Assembly (NCBI GenBank): GCA_934462945.1
Contig: CAKSJF010000027.1
Location: forward strand, 1-29,918
Length of the DNA: 29,918 bases
Direction of reading: 5' to 3'
Source of the DNA: an uncultured Clostridia bacterium
GTDB taxonomy: Bacteria > Bacillota > Clostridia > UBA1381
Both the position numbers and the translations under genes were made by a program. Shown here piece after piece: positions 6,946 through 13,612 of this stretch (position 1 is the first letter of the stretch; the number at the start of each line of letters is the position of its first letter). The notes below the pieces were generated by a model. That model was not told the origin of the DNA. It ran no database searches and saw only the letters and a list, made by a program, of their open reading frames with translations.

Positions 6946-8406
6946 TCACGTTTTCTTTGGCACTCGTTTGGACGCTCCAATCGCACCAACCGGACAAACC
7001 AGAGCGCATAGATGACATCCGACACACCGACTCCCTTTCAAAACCGGTTTTCCGTCCTCCGAAATTGCAATTGCCTGATGTCCGCCGTCCCGGCAGGACA
7101 GATAGCATCTTCCGCATCCGATACAGCGTTTTTGATCGAAGATGGGATAGGTAACGGTAGCCCGATCCAGCTTGTCAGGTTCTGTAATATTCTTTAATCC
7201 AATTCCGATCATATCCTGCAAACGGGGAATGCCCTTTCTTTTCAGATATGCTTTCAGACCCGAAATCAGATCGTCTATAATTCTATAGCCATACTGCATC
7301 ACCGCGGTGGTAACCTGTATATTGGAGCACCCCAAGGCAAGAAATTCTGCCGCATCGTGCCAGGTTTCGATTCCGCCGATTCCGCTGAGCGGTACACCCT
7401 TTAGCGCCGGACATATTGCCAGATCATAAATAAACCGCAGGGCGATCGGCTTGACTGCTTTTCCGGAATAGCCGGAAACCGATGTTTTTCCGCTCACCGC
7501 ATGATAAGGCTGCATTGTTTCAAGGTCAAAGCCTGTAATACATTTGATGGTATTGATAGCAGCAATGCCGTCCGCTCCGCCGTTTACCGCTGCAAGCGCC
7601 GGAATTTCCATATTTCCGAGATTCGGTGTCATTTTTGCAAGTACCGGAAGATGCGAACCCTTTTTGACGCATTCAGTATAATGCTTTACCAACTCCGGAT
7701 TTTGTCCGACATCTGAACCCAGTCCCTCACCGACCATCTGCGGACAGCTGAAATTGCACTCGATCAGATCCGCGCCGGCGTCTGTAACCAACCGCGCAAG
7801 TTCTGTCCATTCCTCGTCCGTTTCGCCCATAATAGACGCAACAATGACCTTATTCGGAAAGTCTTTCTTCAACCTGCGCAGATCGGAAAGGTTTTCTTCC
7901 AGGCTATGATCGGAAATCTGTTCCAGATTTTTAAAACCGATAAACGGAGTTCCCTCTTTTCTGATTGCGTCGAATCGCGGCGAGGTTTCCTCCGGCTTTA
8001 AAAAGCCGATCGTTTTGAAAACCGCTCCTGCCCAGCCCATCCGGAATGCATTTGCACACATTTCATAATTTCCGGCAACAATGGACGAGGACAGGAAAAA
8101 CGGATTTTCACATTTGACGCCCATAAAATCAATTGCAAGACTTGGCTCGTCTGTAGCTTCACAATCAGGAAGCGCCGCCGCAACACTGCGGATTCTGACT
8201 GGAAAATCCGGATGAATGCACGCTTTCTCACAACCCCCATCACACCCGGCGCAAAGTTCTGGACGGACTGTTTTTGCTGCACACTCTGTATTCTCAAACC
8301 GGACTGCGCGGATCATCCTTGCCGGATCGAACTGCCTGGGGCAAGCCTTTGTACATGCCGCATTCTCACACAGCAGACACCTTGCGGATTCCTCTCGAAT
8401 ATTCAT
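6946..8406 (-). CDS. preA: Dihydropyrimidine dehydrogenase (PreA) with a PreT-like Fe-S N-terminus
   Basis: A 486-aa protein reducing uracil/thymine to the dihydro forms. Residues 1-75 hold eight cysteines in two groups (C10, C13, C18, C22 and C52, C55, C59, C63). They resemble the iron-sulfur N-terminus of PreT/GltD. Residues ~88-400 are the FMN-binding TIM barrel, with the catalytic cysteine C221 in ECNFSCPQ. Residues 425-475 are a two-cluster ferredoxin (C428, C431, C434, C438 and C461, C464, C467, C471). The FAD and NAD(P)H domains that PreT or eukaryotic DPD carry between these parts are missing, and no preT is near, so the electron donor is unclear (perhaps ferredoxin). Start choice: ATG at 8406 is 9 nt from AAGAG; ATG at 8412 and TTG at 8415 are also possible. 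Confidence 0.87.
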   Translation of the reverse strand: MNIREESARCLLCENAACTKACPRQFDPARMIRAVRFENTECAAKTVRPELCAGCDGGCEKACIHPDFPVRIRSVAAALPDCEATDEPSLAIDFMGVKCENPFFLSSSIVAGNYEMCANAFRMGWAGAVFKTIGFLKPEETSPRFDAIRKEGTPFIGFKNLEQISDHSLEENLSDLRRLKKDFPNKVIVASIMGETDEEWTELARLVTDAGADLIECNFSCPQMVGEGLGSDVGQNPELVKHYTECVKKGSHLPVLAKMTPNLGNMEIPALAAVNGGADGIAAINTIKCITGFDLETMQPYHAVSGKTSVSGYSGKAVKPIALRFIYDLAICPALKGVPLSGIGGIETWHDAAEFLALGCSNIQVTTAVMQYGYRIIDDLISGLKAYLKRKGIPRLQDMIGIGLKNITEPDKLDRATVTYPIFDQKRCIGCGRCYLSCRDGGHQAIAISEDGKPVLKGSRCVGCHLCALVCPVGAIGASKRVPKKT

Positions 8407-8441
8407 TTTCATCAACTCTTTTCTGATTGTGTTCTTATATT

Positions 8442-9794
8442 TTATAATTTACATTTTACAAATTTTCCCCAGCCCGCATCTCCTACAAATGCGCCCTTGT
8501 CATAGACAAGCTTTCCGCGGGAATAGGTTTGCTCCGGATAACCGTGGAGCTTTATGCCCTCCCAGATGGTGTGGTCACAGTCGGAATGCATTTTATCATT
8601 TGTGATGGTAAATTCCGCGTCTGGATTGTAAATGACAATATCCGCATCCTTTCCGATGGCAATACTGCCTTTTTCCCGGCAGCCAAAGATTTTTGCCGGG
8701 TTTTCCGAGCAGATTTCCACCGCTTTTTCATAGGTGATCTTCCCCTCATTTGCCGCGGAGAGCATGTAGGGATACATATTTTCAATTCCGGCACAGCCAT
8801 TCGGGATTTTTGTGAAGTCATCCTTTCCCCAATCCTTTTCATAGGACTGGAACGGACAGTGGTCGGTTGCAATGGTGTCAATATCTCCGCGCCGGATTGC
8901 CTCCCAAAGCGCCTGCCTGCTTTCTTCACCTTTCATCGGCGGTGAGCAGACAAAGTTCCTGCCATCCTCACGCTTATATACATCACAGGTAAACTCCAGA
9001 TACTGCGGACAGGTTTCTGCATAGATTTGATAGCCTGCGTCCTTTGCTTCGGTAACTGCTTTCACACCGTCCTTGTTTGCAAGATGCACGATATATAACG
9101 GCGCATCCAAAGCCTTTGCCCACTGAATGGCACGAATATCAGCCTCTGCCTCGACAAATTCCGGACGTGACATATAGTGATACCAGGCGCTTGTTTTTCC
9201 CTCACTTAAATACTGTGCAGTGAGCGTATTGACCATTTCGTTGTTTTCCGCATGCACACCGATCAGTGCTCCGCATTCCTTTGCTTTTTTCAAAACCTTG
9301 TAAAAAACACCGTCTGTCACACCAAAATCATATACCATAAAAACCTTAAAGGACGGAACACCGAATTTGACTGCATCCTCAATCGAATCCAACAGATCAC
9401 CGCTGACATCTTTCACCGCTACATGATAGGAATAATCCACAGCCGCAACCGGAGCGCACATCTTATCGCGCCGTTTCACCGCGTCCACCATCGTCTCTCC
9501 GAAATCCTGCAAAACAAAGTCGAATACCGTTGTTGTACCGCCGCAGGCTGCCGCTCTTGTTCCGGCGAAATAATCATCTGAGGAAATAGTGCCGCCAAAC
9601 GGCATGGCAAGGTGTGTATGTGCGTCGATCGCACCGGGAAGCACCAGCTTCCCGGCAGCGTCAACCACCTTTGTACCGTCGTCCGGCGCTATGTCTGCTC
9701 CGATTTGCGTAATTTTACCGCCGCAAACAGCAACATCTGCGCAAAACCGTTCCGATCCGTTTACAATCGTTCCGTTTTTTATCAATAAGTCCAT
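8442..9794 (-). CDS. hydA: Dihydropyrimidinase (D-hydantoinase)
   Basis: A 450-aa cyclic amidohydrolase, the usual length for the family. All metal ligands are visible: H59 and H61 (DAHTHL), the carboxylated lysine K150 (GVPSFKVFM), H181 (GVHAEN), H237 (IVHLANKDG) and D311 (ATDHCPF). The C-terminal beta-sandwich part ends in SIAIGKDADIVIYNP and beyond. It opens dihydrouracil to N-carbamoyl-beta-alanine, the second step of the pathway. GGAGG lies 7 nt before the ATG. The gene is 12 nt after the stop of the binding-protein gene and about 35 nt before preA. A hydantoinase role is possible, but the neighbouring PreA makes dihydropyrimidine the natural substrate. Confidence 0.95.
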   Translation of the reverse strand: MDLLIKNGTIVNGSERFCADVAVCGGKITQIGADIAPDDGTKVVDAAGKLVLPGAIDAHTHLAMPFGGTISSDDYFAGTRAAACGGTTTVFDFVLQDFGETMVDAVKRRDKMCAPVAAVDYSYHVAVKDVSGDLLDSIEDAVKFGVPSFKVFMVYDFGVTDGVFYKVLKKAKECGALIGVHAENNEMVNTLTAQYLSEGKTSAWYHYMSRPEFVEAEADIRAIQWAKALDAPLYIVHLANKDGVKAVTEAKDAGYQIYAETCPQYLEFTCDVYKREDGRNFVCSPPMKGEESRQALWEAIRRGDIDTIATDHCPFQSYEKDWGKDDFTKIPNGCAGIENMYPYMLSAANEGKITYEKAVEICSENPAKIFGCREKGSIAIGKDADIVIYNPDAEFTITNDKMHSDCDHTIWEGIKLHGYPEQTYSRGKLVYDKGAFVGDAGWGKFVKCKL

Positions 9795-9806
9795 AGCGCA
9801 TCCTCC

Positions 9807-10886
9807 TTACTTTTTGTAAACCAATACCAACCCTGATCTTTGATAAATTTGTGCAACTTCCAATAAATCCATACCGCCGGAATTTGCAGAAATCAGATTC
9901 GATACCCAGGTAACACCAAAATCAACCGTACCGTTGTTGACAGCAGTTGTTTCACCAATATCACCGCCGCCCGAAACAATATCAACATTCAAGCCAACCT
10001 CATCATAATAGCCTTTTGCCTTTGCCACAAAATATCCCATAAACTGTGCCTGCGGCAGCCATTTGAGCTGAATCGAAACATCCGTCTTTTCCGGCGCACC
10101 GAAATCATTATTTTTTGCTGCCTCCACATAGGAAGTATCGCGAATATCATCTAATGTAAGCGAATCAAGCTTTTCTGCTGCTTTTGCATCATCTAATTTG
10201 ATATATTTTTTTGCCAGGTCAAGCGTTTGCTGCATTGCCTCCTCATCCATCTTTCCATAGTCGGAAACTGTGTTTCCTTTCGTATCGGTCTGAATCAGTT
10301 TTGCAACCTCTTTTGCCATATATTTTTGATGATCGGTAGATACAGACGATCCTGCCTCAAATACAATCTGCGCTGCCTCGTCCGGATTCTCGCACGCATA
10401 TTCCCAACCCTTTAAGGATGCTGCCAAGAATGCTTTTACGGTGTTCGGATTGTTTTTTGCAAATTCTTTTGTACAGAAAATATTGTCCTCCAGCATTGCA
10501 ACTCCCTGATCGTTCATATCGATTGTTCCGACCGTGTCGCCATAGCCGTAGCCGCCCTCGTAGTCATTCACAACCAATCCAAGCTCGTTATAGGTCATCG
10601 CAGAGGCAAGTGTGATAGAATCATCATCAAATCCGTCCATATCAAACGACTGTACCAGATAATCGGTACTTTTTCCGTATTTTGTGAGCAGAGCCTGAAT
10701 TTCGTACTCATTTCCCAGTCCCCAGTTTCCAACCTTTCCTGCATCAGCAGCAGAGATAATGCGTTCTTCGTCGGTCATTTCTGTTTTTTTAGCGTCTGTG
10801 CTTTCTGTCTGACCTCCGCAGCCGCTGAACATTGACACCGTCAATGCCGTTATGGTAAACATTCCAAATAGTTTTTTTGCTTTCAT
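9807..10886 (-). CDS. ABC substrate-binding lipoprotein, NMT1/ThiY family, apparently circularly permuted
   Basis: A 359-aa lipoprotein with signal peptide and lipobox FSGC (C23). It belongs to the NMT1/ThiY family (hydroxymethylpyrimidine-type binding proteins), but its parts are in swapped order. Family members start, after the signal, with a block like VSIQLKWLPQAQFMGYFVAK ... QRSGLVLVYKK and then continue KVGNWGLGNEYE.... Here KVGNWGLGNEYE begins at residue 51, and the usual first block occupies residues 270-359 and ends the protein. A linker (about 256-269) joins the old C-terminus to the old N-terminus. The frame is open throughout, with AAGAAGGA before the ATG, so this is not a truncation. 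It is encoded with two permeases and an ATPase and most likely binds uracil or a related pyrimidine. Confidence 0.88.
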   Translation of the reverse strand: MKAKKLFGMFTITALTVSMFSGCGGQTESTDAKKTEMTDEERIISAADAGKVGNWGLGNEYEIQALLTKYGKSTDYLVQSFDMDGFDDDSITLASAMTYNELGLVVNDYEGGYGYGDTVGTIDMNDQGVAMLEDNIFCTKEFAKNNPNTVKAFLAASLKGWEYACENPDEAAQIVFEAGSSVSTDHQKYMAKEVAKLIQTDTKGNTVSDYGKMDEEAMQQTLDLAKKYIKLDDAKAAEKLDSLTLDDIRDTSYVEAAKNNDFGAPEKTDVSIQLKWLPQAQFMGYFVAKAKGYYDEVGLNVDIVSGGGDIGETTAVNNGTVDFGVTWVSNLISANSGGMDLLEVAQIYQRSGLVLVYKK

Positions 10887-10939
10887 TTTAATTCCTTCTT
10901 TCTTTTAACATAAAATTTATATAAGTGAAAGAAAATCAG

Positions 10940-11737
10940 CTATGCGCTTTTTTTCTTCAGATATATCCCCTCAATTGCCAGGAGCAGTCCGAACAGAACA
11001 ATTCCGATCATGCACGCAACTGCAATATATGCCCAGGCTGTGGAATACTGTGCAATCAGAATATTTTCACGAATCTGCCGTCCGACCCCGGCACGGTATT
11101 CCGCAAAGTATTCACTGACCAATGCGGTGATCACGCTCGACGGAACGCTGACCTTTAAAGCTGTGAAGATATACGGAATGCTGTTTGGTAATCTTAATTT
11201 CATAAATACCGTCTTTTGATTTGCAGCATAGGACTTCATCAAATCCAGCGAGAAAGGTCTTAGCTCCGTTAATCCGCGGTATGCATTAATACTCATAGAT
11301 GCCATACACATAAGCGTTACTACAATAATTTTTGCAACGGTACTCCGGACAGCAGCGTCCGGCGACACATCCTTTGTCCAGTTCATAATAACCGGCGCCA
11401 TTGCCACAATCGGAATCGCATTAAAGGCTGAAATGACTGTCAATCCGCCCTTTCCAAACCGCGGGGATACCGTTGCGCCGATTGCGGCGGCATATCCTAA
11501 CACCGACCCTAATAGCAAGCCAAGCAGAATCACCAGCATAGACGCTCCGACATTCGGCATAATTTTATCCGTGTTATCCGCCACAATGCGGAAAATCCGT
11601 GTGGGATACGGTAAGATGTATTCATCCGTTTTTAACAGCCTGTGCAGAGCTCCTGTTTGCCACATACCAACGATAATCACCCCGAATATGAGCGGATAAA
11701 GAATGGATGTGACCGATTCAAAACGTTTTTTTGTCAT
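10940..11737 (-). CDS. ABC transporter permease (pyrimidine uptake), subunit 1
   Basis: A 265-aa inner-membrane permease of the BPD_transp_1 (SsuC/ThiX-like) type, with about six helices. The EAA-type loop that contacts the ATPase is SYAANQKTVFMKLRLPNSIP. The start at 11737 has AAGGAG 8 nt upstream and is 5 nt past the stop of the other permease gene; a longer frame to 12004 would run through that gene and is rejected. With its partner permease it should form the heterodimeric channel for the binding protein encoded just downstream. The substrate is inferred from the operon to be uracil or another pyrimidine. Confidence 0.88.
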   Translation of the reverse strand: MTKKRFESVTSILYPLIFGVIIVGMWQTGALHRLLKTDEYILPYPTRIFRIVADNTDKIMPNVGASMLVILLGLLLGSVLGYAAAIGATVSPRFGKGGLTVISAFNAIPIVAMAPVIMNWTKDVSPDAAVRSTVAKIIVVTLMCMASMSINAYRGLTELRPFSLDLMKSYAANQKTVFMKLRLPNSIPYIFTALKVSVPSSVITALVSEYFAEYRAGVGRQIRENILIAQYSTAWAYIAVACMIGIVLFGLLLAIEGIYLKKKSA

Positions 11738-11742
11738 ACAAA

Positions 11743-12567
11743 TCACTCCTTTTCCGACTTTGATTTTCTTTGATAAGGACACAGCACTGATTCTAACAGT
11801 CCCATCACAGAAAAGCTTAGAATGCCGATTATCGCGCTGAAAAATACAATCTGCCAGAACACATATCGTGTCATAGCGCCCTTTAATGCCTGCGATAACA
11901 GACATCCAAGTCCGATTCCTCCCTGCAGCGTATCCACCAGAATGGATGCCGTAATTGCCATAGGCGCTGAAATTTTCAGTCCGGTGAAGAAATACGGAAT
12001 GCATGCAGGAATCATCGTTTTGATATATATCTGCAATCGATTCGCCGCATAGGAATACATCAGCTCATGCTTTTCCCTGCTAACCGACTGAAAGCCTGCC
12101 AACGTGTTGGTTGCAACCGGATAAAATGTCAGGATGGCTGCAATCACCACACGGCTCTTTGTAATATCTCCGGTAATCGCGTTGATAATCGGCGCCATAC
12201 CCAGAATCGGGATCATCTGTATGAGCATCAAATACGGAAAAGCGATCTTTTCAATCGGTTTCCACAGGCTCATCAAAAGCGCCAGTACAAATCCGCAGCC
12301 GATTCCGATGATGTACCCGATTCCTGCCCGGGAAAGGGTTGCTGCTGCATTCGTCATCACCATTTGTAGGGCAGTTTGTCCGCCATTAATGGTTTTACTG
12401 CTGAAAACAGATTCAAGAATTCCCCAAAGGTGCGGCAGGATATTTTCAGGCGTTCTCTTAGTTGCGGCAACAATAAAGGCAAATACCTCCCAAACTGCTA
12501 TGAGCAGCACGCCCCACAGAATTGTCATAAAATATTTTTGTTCGGTTAATCGTTTGATCCCCTTCAT
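11743..12567 (-). CDS. ABC transporter permease (pyrimidine uptake), subunit 2
   Basis: A 274-aa BPD_transp_1 permease with about six hydrophobic helices and the EAA-type loop SYAANRLQIYIKTMIPACIP, close in kind to the loop of the other permease. The two genes look like an ancient duplication that made a heterodimer. The ATG at 12567 lies 9 nt from GGAGG; a GTG at 12576 directly abuts the ribosome site and is unlikely. The gene follows the ATPase gene by 15 nt and ends 5 nt before the next permease start. Confidence 0.88.
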   Translation of the reverse strand: MKGIKRLTEQKYFMTILWGVLLIAVWEVFAFIVAATKRTPENILPHLWGILESVFSSKTINGGQTALQMVMTNAAATLSRAGIGYIIGIGCGFVLALLMSLWKPIEKIAFPYLMLIQMIPILGMAPIINAITGDITKSRVVIAAILTFYPVATNTLAGFQSVSREKHELMYSYAANRLQIYIKTMIPACIPYFFTGLKISAPMAITASILVDTLQGGIGLGCLLSQALKGAMTRYVFWQIVFFSAIIGILSFSVMGLLESVLCPYQRKSKSEKE

Positions 12568-12582
12568 AGGTTTCACCTCCCG

Positions 12583-13362
12583 TTATACTCCCTCAAAGCT
12601 GTTTCTTACCCTTGCTACCAGCTCTGTAAACTCCGGTGTGCTTTTCATCTCCATCGTTCTCGGACGGGGCAGGTTAATATCTACCACTGCCGACAGTCTG
12701 CCGGGATGCGGAGAAAGCACACACACCTTATCGGATAAGAAAACCGATTCCTGAATATTATGCGTTACAAACACAATGGTTTTATTGGTTTTTCGCCAGA
12801 TTTTCAAAAGATCGACATGCAGCTTTTCTCTTGTAAATTCATCCAATGCTGAAAACGGCTCATCCATCAAAAGGATTTCCGGCTGAATCGCAAGCGCTCT
12901 TGCAATTCCGACCCTCTGCTGCATACCGCCTGACAACTGATGCGGATAATGATTTGCAAATTCAGTCAGTCCGACAAGCTCCAACATTTTTTCAGCACGG
13001 TCGATTTGCTCTTTGAGCGGAACATGCATAATCTCAAGTGGCAGCATGATATTTTTCATAACCGTCCGCCATTCGTAAAGCACCGCACTTTGGAATACAA
13101 TTCCGTATCTCCTCTTGAGTCTTGCATCATGCGGACTTTCACCGGATATCTGAATTTCCCCGGACGAGGGGGTGAGCAGATCGGCAATGATTCGGAGAAG
13201 TGTTGTCTTGCCGCATCCGGACGGACCTACCAGCGAAACAAATTCGCCTTTTTCTATATCAAGCGTAACACCGGTCAGAGCCGTTACATCTCTGCCGTCA
13301 TTTGTGCGGTAGACCATTCCTATGTCCTTTAACATAATTTCTGTATTATGAATCGCCGTCAT
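12583..13362 (-). CDS. ABC transporter ATP-binding protein (pyrimidine uptake)
   Basis: A 259-aa ATPase of the SsuB/TauB/ThiZ group. Walker A is GPSGCGKTT, the Q-loop is FQSAVLYEW, the signature is LSGGMQQRVGIARAL, Walker B is ILLMDEPFSALD, and the H-loop histidine is in VTHNIQES. The C-terminal VDINLPRPR is typical of this group. It powers uptake through the two permeases downstream and is the first gene of the 11-gene pyrimidine operon. The start at 13362 follows AAGGAAGTG by about 7 nt; an upstream in-frame codon at 13404 lies inside the leader hairpin and is rejected. Confidence 0.93.
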   Translation of the reverse strand: MTAIHNTEIMLKDIGMVYRTNDGRDVTALTGVTLDIEKGEFVSLVGPSGCGKTTLLRIIADLLTPSSGEIQISGESPHDARLKRRYGIVFQSAVLYEWRTVMKNIMLPLEIMHVPLKEQIDRAEKMLELVGLTEFANHYPHQLSGGMQQRVGIARALAIQPEILLMDEPFSALDEFTREKLHVDLLKIWRKTNKTIVFVTHNIQESVFLSDKVCVLSPHPGRLSAVVDINLPRPRTMEMKSTPEFTELVARVRNSFEGV

Positions 13363-13380
13363 ATATAACACTTCCTTTTT

Positions 13381-13440
13381 GATATAAAATAAAGCGGCAG
13401 ACAAAGCCGTCCAACCCGAGACGCCTTTGTCTGCCGCTTT
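13381..13440 (-). terminator. Long terminator-like hairpin in the pyrimidine operon leader
   Basis: Perfect 16-bp arms (13391-13406 and 13425-13440) are continued, past one C-C (or G-G) mismatch, by four more pairs CGTC/GACG around an 8-nt loop. On the minus strand a U-rich tail (TTTATTTTAT) follows; on the plus strand TTCTTTTT follows. It lies between the promoter at 13467-13495 and the first ATG at 13362, so it is a leader attenuator candidate, or a partial terminator for the upstream surface-protein gene. Confidence 0.75.
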
Positions 13441-13466
13441 TCTTTTTCAAGAATGATTATGGTTAT

Positions 13467-13495
13467 ATTATAAATCGCTCATTGAAAAATGTCAA
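13467..13495 (-). promoter_or_regulatory. Promoter of the pyrimidine degradation operon
   Basis: Perfect consensus on the minus strand: TTGACA (13490-13495), 17-bp spacer, TATAAT (13467-13472). The transcript would have a ~98-nt leader containing the long hairpin. No other strong promoter was seen before the ATPase gene. The rest of the gap to 13612 holds a small hairpin (TATGTGC/GCACATA, about 13543-13560) without a T run. Confidence 0.87.
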
Positions 13496-13612
13496 TATGT
13501 ATTTTTTAATTTGTTGTTTCGACACAAAAACTCGTTTCCTCATATGTGCCAAAGCACATACAGGACAGGCGCACCATCCGAAACACGCGGACAGCGCGCC
13601 TTCATCTTTGAT

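Noticed and set aside
9807..10886. Binding-protein gene as a frameshifted or truncated pseudogene.
   Set aside because: The frame is intact, has a signal peptide, lipobox and ribosome site, and contains both family blocks in full; only their order is changed.
11738..12004. N-terminal extension of the first permease up to 12004.
   Set aside because: It would overlap almost 90 codons of the other permease; a good ribosome site precedes the ATG at 11737.
13391..13440. PyrR-binding loop or xanthine (NMT1-motif) riboswitch in the pyrimidine operon leader.
   Set aside because: The loop does not fit the PyrR consensus as I recall it, and a nearly perfect stem lacks the internal loops needed for the xanthine riboswitch.
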